From NCBI RefSeq assembly GCF_000429965.1, contig NZ_KE387004.1:348657-412656 (forward strand): DNA of 64,000 bases, given 5' to 3'. This document shows, piece after piece, positions 28,327 through 38,000 of this stretch. The notes beneath the pieces were generated by a model. It was not told the DNA's origin. It saw only the letters and a list, made by a program, of their open reading frames with translations, and searched no databases. The translations under genes and the position numbers were made by a program. This stretch comes from Desulfogranum mediterraneum DSM 13871. GTDB lineage: Bacteria > Desulfobacterota > Desulfobulbia > Desulfobulbales > Desulfobulbaceae. The stretch's first letter is position 1, and every line of letters begins with the position of its first letter.

Positions 28327-30132
28327 TCAGTCTTCGCTCTTTTTCAGGGCCGCGGCAATGGCCACGGCATAGGGGTGGTGTTTGCGAAGAAACACCGGCA
28401 TGGTATTACGCACCTGCCTGGCCTCTTCCATGGTGGGATAGATGCCGTAATAGACAAACAGGGTGGGCGGAGTGGTTTTTTTACGGAGGATATAGAGCTG
28501 GTCCTTGATGGCGAAATAGGCATCCTGGGTCAGCATCCGGGTCAGGTTCTGCTCGGCCTGGGTGGAGGTCAACATCATCAGCTGGATGGTATAGGAGCCA
28601 CGGTAGGCCTCGGCCAACCAGTTGGCACTGGCCCGCCGACGTTCCTTGAACAGCAGGCTGCCGTCGCGACCGTTGACCGGCTGATCCTGGGGAGGCTGCA
28701 CCACCACCGGCGGGACGACCAGAGACTGGGCAGCCCTGCTCCCCCTGGGCTGGGGGGGCTCCACCGCGCGTTTCTTCTGCTCCGGACCGATGGTCACCAC
28801 CACCGGCTCAGCCTTGGTCGCAGGGGCAACCACCACGGCTGCAGGATCTGCAGTCGGCGTATCCAGGGGTTCGAACCGATTCTCCAGGCGCTCTTCAGCA
28901 ATGGACGCCTGGCCGGAACTGTCTGCCCCTGACTCAGGCTCCTCCAAGACCTCTCCTGCCAGCGCGTCCTCGGTCTGCTCTGCTGCCTGCTCAGATGCCT
29001 GCTCAGGTGCCTCTTCAGCTACCTGAGCAAAGCTCCCTGCCGCTGAGCCGGCAACCGGCTCAGCGGCAGGGGGAGGCGTCTCTTCAGCCACGGGTTCCAG
29101 CTCCCGTTCTTCCGGAGCAGGGGAGATGATCGCCAACGAGTCTTGCCCCGAAGTCTGGCCCGGCTCCTCCTGGTCCGTCCCATCTCCTGAGAGCAGCATG
29201 ATCAGCAACACGACCATCACCAGGGCACCGCCAGCAGCACCTGCCAGGAGCCGGTTCTCCCGGAAAAAGCCGGGCAGGAAGCCCAGCTGCTCCTCCATCC
29301 GGACAAAAAGCGAATGAACGGCTGGTCCGGCAGGCTCCTCTTCCACATCGACATGATCGAGGAGCACCATAAAGGATTTATCGGTGCAGGAGTTCTGGAG
29401 CGACTCTTCGGCCAGGATGTTGATCATCCGCATGTTGCCCTGGGCCGAACCATGGATCTTGGTGATGGCCTCCGAAGAAAAGATCTCCTCATGGACATGG
29501 CGGGAGAGGCCAGCCTCCTCCAGGCGGAAGGTGAGGTACTGGCCGGTCTCCTCCTCGCTCAGGGGCTCCAGGGTATAACCGGCGTTGATATCCACATTGG
29601 CACAGAAGATCGACAACTGTTCCAGATTGACATCCAGGCCCGGACGACCGGCCAGCAGGATCCGCAGGGTCTGGGCATCCTCGGTATCGCAGATGGCCCG
29701 GACCAACCGCTCCAGGGTCGCCAGAAAGAGTTTCTCGGCCTCATCGATGATGATCAGCACCTTCCTCTTGGCCTGTCGCCGCTGGCTGACCAGTTTGTGG
29801 AGCTCCTGGGCAAAGTTCACCTCTTCATGGCCGCCGCTGGGATTCATCCCAAGGTCCAGACAGATGATCCGGAGCAGATCGTCAAAGGAGCCGATGGGGT
29901 TATCCAGGTAGACCACATCATAGTCGGCTGGGATCTGCTCAGCCAGAAGCCGGCAGATCAGGGTCTTGCCGGAGCCCTCACGCCCGATAAACTTGAGCAG
30001 GGGTGAGCCGCCGCTCATATCCCGGATCAATGAGCGGCAGATAGCCTCCCGCTGACCGCCCGGATAAAAGATATGAACATCGGGCTCTTCCTTAAAGGGC
30101 GGGTGGTTTAGATTAAAATGTTCCAGGTACAT
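28327..30132 (-). CDS. ExeA/GspA-like AAA ATPase with C-terminal SPOR domain
   Basis: A protein of 601 residues from ATG 30132. The opening YLEHFNLNHPPFKEEPD is typical of ExeA-family ATPases. Walker A is GREGSGKT (50-57) and Walker B is VLIIIDEAEKL. A single membrane segment near 290-310 (AAGGALVMVVLLIMLL) is followed by a Glu/Ala/Pro-rich periplasmic linker and a SPOR-like peptidoglycan-binding domain (about 510-595). ExeA pairs with ExeB to place the secretin of type II secretion in the cell wall. No secretion gene lies next to it. I infer a role in fitting an envelope machine through peptidoglycan. A TTG at 30180 is an alternative start. Confidence 0.8.
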   Translation of the reverse strand: MYLEHFNLNHPPFKEEPDVHIFYPGGQREAICRSLIRDMSGGSPLLKFIGREGSGKTLICRLLAEQIPADYDVVYLDNPIGSFDDLLRIICLDLGMNPSGGHEEVNFAQELHKLVSQRRQAKRKVLIIIDEAEKLFLATLERLVRAICDTEDAQTLRILLAGRPGLDVNLEQLSIFCANVDINAGYTLEPLSEEETGQYLTFRLEEAGLSRHVHEEIFSSEAITKIHGSAQGNMRMINILAEESLQNSCTDKSFMVLLDHVDVEEEPAGPAVHSLFVRMEEQLGFLPGFFRENRLLAGAAGGALVMVVLLIMLLSGDGTDQEEPGQTSGQDSLAIISPAPEERELEPVAEETPPPAAEPVAGSAAGSFAQVAEEAPEQASEQAAEQTEDALAGEVLEEPESGADSSGQASIAEERLENRFEPLDTPTADPAAVVVAPATKAEPVVVTIGPEQKKRAVEPPQPRGSRAAQSLVVPPVVVQPPQDQPVNGRDGSLLFKERRRASANWLAEAYRGSYTIQLMMLTSTQAEQNLTRMLTQDAYFAIKDQLYILRKKTTPPTLFVYYGIYPTMEEARQVRNTMPVFLRKHHPYAVAIAAALKKSED

Positions 30133-30408
30133 TGCGGTATATGGGAATTCAGGTTGAGGTCTAGGAAAAATACACTTCAAGGGATTCTATCACAAGTCAG
30201 GCGATTATCAACGACTTACCAGCTCCTGTACACCTCTTTTTTCCCATCTGCTCCTCTTTTTTCTTAAAAATGGGCAAACGCCGAGCGCTGCCGCCCCGAC
30301 TGCTCGCTCATTTTTCTGGACATTTGGGCGACCACTGATCATGGTTTAGGGTAATCTCCCGATTCAGCTCCAGCCGGCACAGTCAACAGCACCTCCAGAG
30401 GAAGAGCT
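30133..30408. promoter_or_regulatory. divergent intergenic region
   Basis: The 276 bp between the ATPase and zwf genes must hold both promoters. No clear -35/-10 pair stands out. zwf has GAGGAAG just ahead of its ATG. Confidence 0.35.
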
Positions 30409-31869
30409 ATGGACCAGCACGCCTGCGAAATCCTTCCCCGAGCAGAGCTCGAGCCCTGCACCATCATCATCTTCGGCGGCTCAGGGGACCTGACCTCCCG
30501 AAAGTTGATCCCCGCCCTGCTGACCCTGTTCAACAGCGGCCAACTGCCGGAGCACTTTAGCATCATCGGCTGCAGCCGGACCAGGATGACGGACCGCCAG
30601 TACCGGGAACACCTCCAGCGCAGTGGATCGGCAGGGCGCAGTGCAGAGGAACTCCAGGGCTGGCAGGCCTTCAGCAGACACCTCCACTACTTCCCACTGG
30701 AGTACAACCCGGCAGGCTTTGCCCGCCTGGCAGCCCACCTCCGCCGACAGAGCGGCAGCCGGCAGCCAAGTGCCAACCTCCTCTTTGAGCTGGCAGTACC
30801 GCCCCGACTCTATCCCCTGATCGGCGAACTCCTGGGCCAGGCCGGCCTGGCCGACCAGACCCGAGGATGGTCACGGCTGGTGGTGGAAAAACCCTTTGGC
30901 CACGATCTGGCCACGGCCCGCTCCCTGAACACCACCCTCCACCAATTTTTCCAGGAAGAACAGCTCTTCCGGATCGACCATTACCTGGCCAAGGAGACCA
31001 TCCAGAACCTGTTGATCTTTCGCTTTGCCAACGCCATCTTTGAGCCCATCTGGAACCGCCGCTACATCGACTCGGTACAGATCATGGCCGCCGAACAGCT
31101 GGGGGTAGGCACACGGGCCGGCTTCTATGAGCAGGCCGGGGTCATCCGCGACATGTTCCAGAACCACCTGATGCAGCTCCTGGTCCTGACCGCCATGGAA
31201 CCGCCCTATTGTCTGGAGGCCGAGGCGGTCCACGACGAGAAGATCAAGGTGATCCGCAGCCTCCGGACCTTCTCCGCCGAGCGCGGCAGCGCTATCCGCC
31301 TGGGACAGTACAGCCCAGGGATCATCGCGGGCAGCAGGGTGCCCGGCTACCGTGAGGAGGCAGGGGTGGCCCCCCACTCCACCACCCCCACCTATGCCCG
31401 CCTGACCACCTATGTGGACAACTGGCGCTGGCAGGGGGTTCCCTTTTTCCTGGTTTCCGGAAAACGGCTCCCACGCAAACAGACCCGGATCACTATCCAG
31501 TTCAAGGCCGTGCCCCACTCGCTGTTCAGCGACAGCCTGGGCGACGGGATCCGGGCCAACACCCTGACCATCGAGACCTATCCCGAAGAGGCCATCCGCC
31601 TGAGTTTCCAGACCAAGAACCCCAGCCCCCAGCTCTGCCTGCGGACCATGGAGATGGACTTCGCCTACCATGAGCACTATCCTGGTCCTGCTCCGGATGC
31701 CTATGGCAGGGTCCTGCTGGACTGTATGCTGGGCGACCAGTTGTTGTTCTGGCGCCAGGACGGGATCGAGGCCTCCTGGGCCTTCCTGGAACCGGTGCTG
31801 GAGGCCTGCGCAGACTGCGGCGGCCTCCAGCAGCTTCACTTCTACCCGGCCGGCAGCGAGGGCCCCTGA
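30409..31869 (+). CDS. zwf: glucose-6-phosphate 1-dehydrogenase
   Basis: A protein of 486 residues. The N-terminal Rossmann motif is IFGGSGDLTSRKL, the substrate/active-site motif is RIDHYLAKE near residue 190, VEKPFGHDLATA is the conserved lysine loop, and ANTLTIETYPEEAI lies in the C-terminal domain. It oxidises glucose-6-phosphate to 6-phosphogluconolactone with NAD(P)+. It usually sits with pgl or gnd; here it is alone. The 3' part from 31377 onward is duplicated, in decayed form, beginning at 32951. Confidence 0.93.
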   Translation: MDQHACEILPRAELEPCTIIIFGGSGDLTSRKLIPALLTLFNSGQLPEHFSIIGCSRTRMTDRQYREHLQRSGSAGRSAEELQGWQAFSRHLHYFPLEYNPAGFARLAAHLRRQSGSRQPSANLLFELAVPPRLYPLIGELLGQAGLADQTRGWSRLVVEKPFGHDLATARSLNTTLHQFFQEEQLFRIDHYLAKETIQNLLIFRFANAIFEPIWNRRYIDSVQIMAAEQLGVGTRAGFYEQAGVIRDMFQNHLMQLLVLTAMEPPYCLEAEAVHDEKIKVIRSLRTFSAERGSAIRLGQYSPGIIAGSRVPGYREEAGVAPHSTTPTYARLTTYVDNWRWQGVPFFLVSGKRLPRKQTRITIQFKAVPHSLFSDSLGDGIRANTLTIETYPEEAIRLSFQTKNPSPQLCLRTMEMDFAYHEHYPGPAPDAYGRVLLDCMLGDQLLFWRQDGIEASWAFLEPVLEACADCGGLQQLHFYPAGSEGP

Positions 31870-31909
31870 ACCCTCCCCGACACAGCCAACCGCCCACGCC
31901 AACCACTAA

Positions 31910-31955
31910 TTCCGGAAAACCGTAACAAACAACCATTCAACCTATTATTCCGGAA
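31910..31955 (+). promoter_or_regulatory. twin TTCCGGAA palindromes, candidate activator sites
   Basis: TTCCGGAA occurs at 31910-31917 and again at 31948-31955, each followed by an A run. They lie 110-160 bp upstream of the sigma-54-type promoter, the usual distance for an enhancer-binding protein. In the decayed duplicate one site is kept (33493-33500) and the other reads TACCGGAA. Confidence 0.5.
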
Positions 31956-32065
31956 AAACACCCCTCCCTCTCGCCCCCCCCCTGTCGCCCCAGGGCATCA
32001 CCGTGACCTTCAATTTGAACGATTGCTCAATAACTTGGAAATAAGTTGTCGCAAAATTAACAAAC

Positions 32066-32081
32066 TGGCACCCCAAATGCA
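32066..32081 (+). promoter_or_regulatory. sigma-54 promoter of the PEP-CTERM gene
   Basis: TGGCACCCCAAATGCA has the GG and GC dinucleotides twelve bases apart, as required by RpoN, with one mismatch in the -12 element. It lies about 120 bp before the ATG. In other bacteria PEP-CTERM genes are controlled by RpoN with the PrsK/PrsR pair. Confidence 0.6.
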
Positions 32082-32201
32082 AAAAAGCTGAGAATGTACA
32101 GCCAGGGGCCAACTCGGCCCGTTTCAAATCTTGCCCGACTTTTCTTGAGCGTTTGAGAAGGAGGAGCACCATACCCGACAACGCTACCAAGGAGAGTTAC
32201 C

Positions 32202-32837
32202 ATGAAAGCAGTACAGATCGTTATGGCCGCCACCCTCATTGCCTTAAGCTGCGTAGCCAGCGGCTATGCCCTGCCCGTTTCCGGTGATAGCGTCACCTTT
32301 AAAGATGGTATCGGCAGCACCAGTGGCGGTGAGTTCCAGGCCACGGTGACCGACAACAGCGGCAAGAGTGAAACCTACATCACCTTCTGCCTCGAAAAAA
32401 ATGAATACATCAACTTCAGCTCAGAATACACAGTGACCAATGTGTCTGATGCCGCCGAAGCAGGAGGCATTGGAGGAGCTACAGGAGGAATGGATCCTGT
32501 TGAAGATGCGACCAAGTGGGTCTTCTGGAACTATCTGCAGGGAACCTTCGGAGCAAAGTCCACCACTCTGGCCAACCAGGTGCAGAAAACCATCTGGCAG
32601 TTGGAAGGTGAGATTAACTGGTTTGGCAACGACACCTTTTTCAAAAACGTTATGAATCAAGCCGATTACTCCATCCAGGGCGGCGTGGTAAAGGTGATGA
32701 ACATCGAGCGCAACGGCAAGCCGGCCCAGAGCCAGCTCTTTGCCGCCCCGGTTCCGGAACCGGCCACCACCCTGCTCTTCGGCATCGGCCTGGCCGCCTT
32801 TACCGGGATCAGCCGGAGAAGAGGCAAACGGGACTAA
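32202..32837 (+). CDS. PEP-CTERM sorting-domain protein
   Basis: A protein of 211 residues. It has a signal peptide (cleaved near SGYA-LPVS), a short extracytoplasmic domain of about 155 residues, and a C-terminal tripartite signal: VPEPAT motif, hydrophobic helix LLFGIGLAAF, then basic SRRRGKRD. This is the substrate signal for exosortase, which processes proteins for export linked to exopolysaccharide. No exosortase or EPS gene is in the window, so the enzyme must be elsewhere. AAGGAG lies 7-8 nt upstream of the ATG. Low-complexity Gly/Ala segments near residue 90. Ligand unknown. Confidence 0.88.
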   Translation: MKAVQIVMAATLIALSCVASGYALPVSGDSVTFKDGIGSTSGGEFQATVTDNSGKSETYITFCLEKNEYINFSSEYTVTNVSDAAEAGGIGGATGGMDPVEDATKWVFWNYLQGTFGAKSTTLANQVQKTIWQLEGEINWFGNDTFFKNVMNQADYSIQGGVVKVMNIERNGKPAQSQLFAAPVPEPATTLLFGIGLAAFTGISRRRGKRD

Positions 32838-32857
32838 GCATTAGCCCCCACTGATCG

Positions 32858-32884
32858 TGGATCCTGGATCCTGGATCCTGGATC
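32858..32884 (+). repeat. TGGATCC heptamer repeat
   Basis: Three full TGGATCC units and a partial fourth (TGGATC) in tandem between the PEP-CTERM stop and the terminator. Possible slippage site; no function evident. Confidence 0.7.
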
Positions 32885-32891
32885 ATATATA

Positions 32892-32958
32892 AGGCAGGCC
32901 TTCGGGCTTGCCTTTTTTGTTGGCAACGGGCAGAATGAGCTGCAGTGAACCTCCACCA
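32892..32958 (+). repeat. 67-bp direct repeat, copy 1
   Basis: Identical over 67 bp to 40547-40613. It contains an intrinsic terminator and ends in CTCCACCA, which is also present in zwf at 31377-31384. Confidence 0.95.
32893..32918 (+). terminator. intrinsic terminator of the PEP-CTERM gene
   Basis: GGCAGGCC, UUCG tetraloop, GGCTTGCC (one G-U pair), then six T. Part of the 67-bp repeat. Confidence 0.88.
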
Positions 32959-33414
32959 ACACCACTCCTTTATCCCAGCCCCATTTGCCCAGATAGGTGA
33001 TCAGGCGGGCACAGGCATTTTTTCCTTTTTCCCGGAAATCGACTACCGTGCAATCAGACCCGGATCACCATCCGGTTCAAGGCCGTGCCACACGCGCTGT
33101 TCAGCGACAGCCTCACGACAGGATCCGGGCCACCCCTGACCATCGAGACCTAACCGGAAGAGACCTCCGCTTCTGTTTCCGGGTCAAGCCCCCCAACCCC
33201 AGATCCTGCTGCCGACCATGGGGTTAAATTAGACCTACCATGAACATTATCCTACCCCGGATGCCTATGTGAGGATCCTGCTTGACTGTATGCTGGGCAA
33301 CCAGCTGTTGTTCTGCTGCCAGGACGGCATCGAGGCATACTGGGCCTTCCTGGCGCAGCTACTGGCGGCCTGCAGCTGCTTCACTTCTACCCTGCCGGTA
33401 GCGAGGGACCCTGA
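32959..33414 (+). pseudogene. decayed duplicate of the zwf 3' end
   Basis: Homologous to about 31385-31869, i.e. the last third of zwf, with many substitutions, small deletions and in-frame stops (for example the region matching ETYPEE has become a stop). Clear matching blocks are at 33057-33157, 33255-33345 and 33380-33414. Similarity continues past the stop to about 33625, matching the promoter region of the PEP-CTERM gene. It cannot give a functional enzyme. It marks the start of the second unit of a tandem duplication. Confidence 0.85.
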
Positions 33415-33625
33415 ACCTTCACCTACGCAGCCGCAAACCCAGGCTAATCACTAATACCGGAAAACCGTACCAAACAACCAACCAGACCATCATTCCGGAA
33501 AAACACGTCTCCCCCCCCTTCCCTGTCGGCCCATGGCATCACCCCAACCTCCAATCTGAACGACCAGTCAACAACTTGCCGACAGCCTGTCACAAAACAG
33601 ACAAACTGGCATTCCTCATGCATAA
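33415..33625 (+). repeat. degenerate copy of the PEP-CTERM upstream region
   Basis: Aligns with about 31870-32095. It includes one intact TTCCGGAA site (33493-33500) and a weakened sigma-54-like box (TGGCATTCCTCATGCA near 33608-33623). The match ends near 33625, where foreign DNA begins. There is no PEP-CTERM gene downstream. Confidence 0.75.
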
Positions 33626-33797
33626 AACATGGAAATTTTCATCCCGGGCCAGAGCGGAAAAAAACAGGATCATCAAAATCGTCAAAAACGGGGCCAGTGG
33701 ATTCAGGAATCTGGAGGCCTTCTCAGACATGATTTTCCTGACCGTGGGGGACCTGGATATTCCGGGGCAAATTCCGGCTGCCTTCCGCACACTATAA
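33624..33797 (+). pseudogene. transposase C-terminal fragment (ISL3-like, tentative)
   Basis: An open stretch ends at 33797 with IIKIVKNGASGFRNLEAF followed by SDMIFLTVGDLDI. This resembles the C-terminal tail of DDE transposases of the ISL3 type. The catalytic core is absent. The frame begins inside the duplicated leader, so no real start exists. Family assignment is weak. Confidence 0.35.
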
Positions 33798-33805
33798 ATG
33801 TACTA

Positions 33806-34779
33806 TCAAACCATTGGCCCACCGGCTGTAGCAGGAATCACCTCCGTCGGAAGGTTCGGATACAGCCAGTTTTTCAACGCCTCTGCTGGAGTGACATGAC
33901 CGAGTGATTTCTGAGCAATATGATGGTTGTAGAACTGACGGTATTTAAGCAATGAATCCTTGAGATGATTGGCCGACTTGAATCTGGTTTGACAAAGAAT
34001 ATCTTCAGTTCGGCTGTTAAAATGTTCAACCATCCCGTTTATCTGTGGATGCCTGAGCTTGATCAGCGGTGCTCAACACCGTGGATTGCGCAAACCTTGT
34101 CAAACAGGTGATTACCAATTGGCTCCCTTTGGCCAGTTGCGCAGAAGCGACCAGTGAACTCCTTACCGTTATCGGTGAGAATCTTGCTAATGACAAAAGG
34201 AACCGCTTTAATCAGGTATTCTAAAAAACCTTCTGCAGACCTGGTCGATTTATTGGACCTGATTTCCATATAGACCCAAAGCGTTGCCCGGTAAATAGTC
34301 GCAAAGAGATATTTCCTGCTTGTCACAACCGGCATTTGCGGCAAGCACTTGACGTCAGCGTGGATAAAACCTGGGCAGTAGGACTTAATCACCTTCTCGA
34401 GATGCTTTTCCCTTCTTGTTCCGGCACAAGCTTCTTCAAGTTGAAGACGCCCTACCGACGGAGACAACGGTCCAGGGCATATCGTGACATGGCAGGTTGA
34501 ATGAATTCACCTATTGCCAAAAGGAGGTCATCCAAAAAAAGAAGCAGGGATTTGCACAGTTCAACGGCTATGGCCTCTTCTGCCGGGGAGCGTGTTGCAT
34601 GGAGGTCATGGGGGGCGATGGGAGCAATCTTCCACTGATTCCTTATTCTTCTATTTTCCAACGGTTGCTCTGGTAATGTTATATTTCTCTGCCAACATCC
34701 TTTCAGAAAGGGTGGATGGCCGAATTTCCTCTCGGATGGCTGGGGGAGTACCAGCCCACCTATGTAGTTTGATAGGCAT
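33806..34779 (-). pseudogene. IS481-family transposase, frameshifted
   Basis: Reads from ATG 34779 (MPIKLHRWAGTPPAIREEIR, typical IS481 opening with the HTH region) to the stop at 33806, but in at least three frames. The first break is near 34650 (after NITRATVGK), another is near 34460 after SRYALDRCLRR, and a third lies between 34063 and 34033. The catalytic core shows IHADVKCLPQM, LTDNGKEFTG and NHHIAQKSLGHVTPAEAL. No clear terminal inverted repeats or target duplication could be found. It is inactive. Confidence 0.85.
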
Positions 34780-34985
34780 CTTAGGTCCCTCTGGGGTTAT
34801 AACCTACCGCGCTTCGCTTAGTGACCTCAATTTCCATATCAGGCTACGTTCCTCAGCCAGACAGAGAAAATGAGGTGTTATTCTGGCTTCAACTCCCCTT
34901 AAAGTATGTGCCAGCTATAACACGGAATAAAGGGTAACTCATTCTAGGGATACAATTACTCGGGACGCAACACATTAATCTCAAG

Positions 34986-35004
34986 CCACCGGTAAAGCCG
35001 GTGG
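34986..35004. repeat. small perfect hairpin ahead of the 1253-residue gene
   Basis: CCACCGG, TAAAG loop, CCGGTGG, about 30 bp before the start codon. The form is like the subterminal hairpins of IS200/IS605 elements, but no transposase lies nearby. It could instead affect expression of the gene. Confidence 0.45.
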
Positions 35005-35034
35005 ATACTTACTGACAAATGGAGGTCCATCTAT

Positions 35035-38000
35035 ATGCTTATCAAGAACAAAAAACGATACCGAAAATATGGCCTGGGTATACCCGCCATATTATGTTTT
35101 TTATTATTATTTAGCGTTCAGTCGCACGCATCTGGCATGTGCATGAACACGGACGTGGTCGAAGATGGAGACAGTTTAGGAGAAAAAAGTGTATATGACT
35201 TGAAGCGAAAATACAGGAAAAAATATTTCTCTTCCGAGTCTGAAGAAAAAGCATTTGACGATTCCCCATTAAATTATCGCGACAAGGTTGAATACTCACC
35301 ATACTCACCAGCAAATTCAGAAGCAGGGAAGGCAAGGTTTGAATGGTTTAATAAAACGCACCCAAAGACTGCAGACGCATTGACTGACAAATCGTCCATA
35401 ATTCCTGTGAGCAGTGACGAAGATTTTGTCGAGAAAATTGGTAAGAATCTGTTGTCGGATACGGAAGGCATACTACTAGAAAGAGGAGAGGCTCTGACCA
35501 GCGATTTACTGGGAACTTTGGGTGGACCAGCGGATGTTGTAATGTGGGGGCAATTCATGCTAAGCACATTCAACGATGAGAACGCGACCTCGTATGATAA
35601 AGCTGCTGCAATATTGAGCTTTTCGCCAATAGGCGTGGTTATGCAGCTTTGGGGTCCAGCTATTGATCAGTTGATAACTAGAGCCAGGGCATCAAGCATA
35701 CGTCACAGTAGCCATCCGTTTGATACGACCAAGAGGACCATGGCAGATTACGATACAGATCGTAAAAGATGGTATGGCTTTTTTAGGAATTATAGAGATA
35801 GGTACCTTCTACAAGCTGCCCGTCAGGTAATAGATGAAACTGTGCTGCAGTATGACAATGCGTATAAAATATCTGTAAGCAACATAGAAAATGCACTGAA
35901 CGTCCAATTTGAACATTATGACCATGAACTATACAAAGCTATCCAAATTTCCTGGCTACAATACTTGGATAAACAGGACAATGACGAAGGGGACGGACCG
36001 GACAATGGTGAAAATTTAATACATACATTTATGATGGATAGTGGATGGAAATATTGTCTCGACCAAACATTGCCGCTAGGTGACAATTTTGTCAATTTGG
36101 CTATTCCGATGGCAAAATGTTTAACCGAGGATATTTACTATGAAGCGTACCCGAGTTTTATTGATTTCGTCACAAGCTCAGCCGATTACCACTCCACTGT
36201 AAGGGAGTATATCATTCAAAGGCAATGGGCGACACGCAATGCTATTACCTCTATAGATGATATAAAAAAGACACTAAAGAACGATATCAGCAGACAAGTC
36301 AGGGAAGAGTGGGAGGCGATTACGCGTAGCTCATTTGCCATAAAAGCGAACGAGACTCTTGAAAAACACTTCACAGCTAGCGCAATGCATGAATTTGTGG
36401 ATGCGGAATTAGATAGAATGGCAACCGATGAGGAAATTAGGGAAGGAAGGTTTTTGTATTCGGCGGCATGGACGGAAGATCTCTGCGGGGGGCAAGTCAC
36501 GGGGGGGAGATTATTCACGAAGAGGTGTTCCAAGAAACGAAATCATCCAGCTGTTTACAAGACATTGCAAGACGACTCCCATCCTGAAGTCAGAGCACAA
36601 TACAACGAGATCCGATCTGGGTTAAACCAGGAGGAGCAGGCTCAAATTATTGAGATGGAGCTAGATAGGTATTTACCAAAGCTGTTAAGTGGTGATGCGT
36701 TGGTATTTACAAAGGATAATTTCATGCATTTACCATCTAGGCAACAAGTTTGGCAACAAGTAGACCGTTGTCTCGCTAATAGTCCGCTGTTGCAATGGTT
36801 TCTATCGATGCTCTATCCGGGATCGACCCCAGAGCAAGCCGCGAACCTCGTTCTCGACAATCCGAACCTACTAGCGCAGGTAGCAGCGTTTTGCCCTACG
36901 GAACCTGCCAATTCAAAGGAAAATAAATTTTTCCTGTATAAACCTGGCGAGATAAATAAAGCAAACGCTGCAGCTCTTTTCTACGCATCCATTTATTCTT
37001 TTTATCCAAATGTATACAATGCTAGCCGAAAAATGGACGAGATGTACGAAAAACTGACCAGTTTATTTGATCAATACAAAGATGATAGAAGAATGTGGAC
37101 TTCGGTATGGCTGGGGCACAATAAGGTATCAGCTTACGAGGTATTGAACAGAAACGATCTCAATGCCCTTATGCGTTTCAAGTTGTTCCTTGATGACAAG
37201 GATAAGACTTCATGCAATGGAGCTATAAATAATAACGGATATATTATCGAATCTTTTCAAGGGGCTTTAGACTTGCGCACTTATTATAAATATTTGGAGT
37301 ATATTGTTTACCCATATTTTTCTAGTACAGCACTATTGACCCATGCTGATCAAGTAATGAACAACCCTGTATATTCCTACTGGAAGGATACGTATAGTGC
37401 GCTTGTTGACGAGGCTGTTAATGCAAAAGATAACTCGATATACTTTGACAATATCGATATAGGACAATTTTATTCTGCTGTTTCCGGTCTATATGCAGAT
37501 TACATTGAGAGCAACCTGCCAAACGATGCAAAAGAAAATGACTACCAAAAACTTGATAACTTCTATCCATTTAACAACCTATACCACTTAAGGTCGACCA
37601 TTAACAGTTCTTCGAGCGTCCAGAAAATGGAAGATATGGATGGAGCTTTTTTTCAACATACACTTTCTCCAAAATTTATGAAATGGGTAGAAAATAGAGA
37701 TGTCGATGATATCATAAGCAAGCTCTCAAGCATTAACGGTTACAAACATGAAAATTACATGAAGGGGTTATCGATAGGAGATAACTTTGGCCTGAACAAT
37801 ATATGTGATTTTAAAAATATTGAGGATGCTGTATACACGATGCTAAAACATGAGGATGCATTCGGGAGCAGATATTTCAAGTTGGTTCCTTTCCTGGAGG
37901 ACTCTTTTAGAGATTTGCTTGGTGTTAATCTCATGGCTTTAGGTGTTGCAGATATGGTGCAGGATAAAGTGTGCGCAGAAGAAGGAGGTTACCAGGAACA

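Noticed and set aside
32858..32884. Heptamer repeats as a possible CRISPR array
   Set aside because: Units are only 7 bp with no spacers.
33269..33454. Short open frame within the decayed zwf copy as a gene
   Set aside because: It is a surviving frame fragment of the pseudogene without its own start signals.
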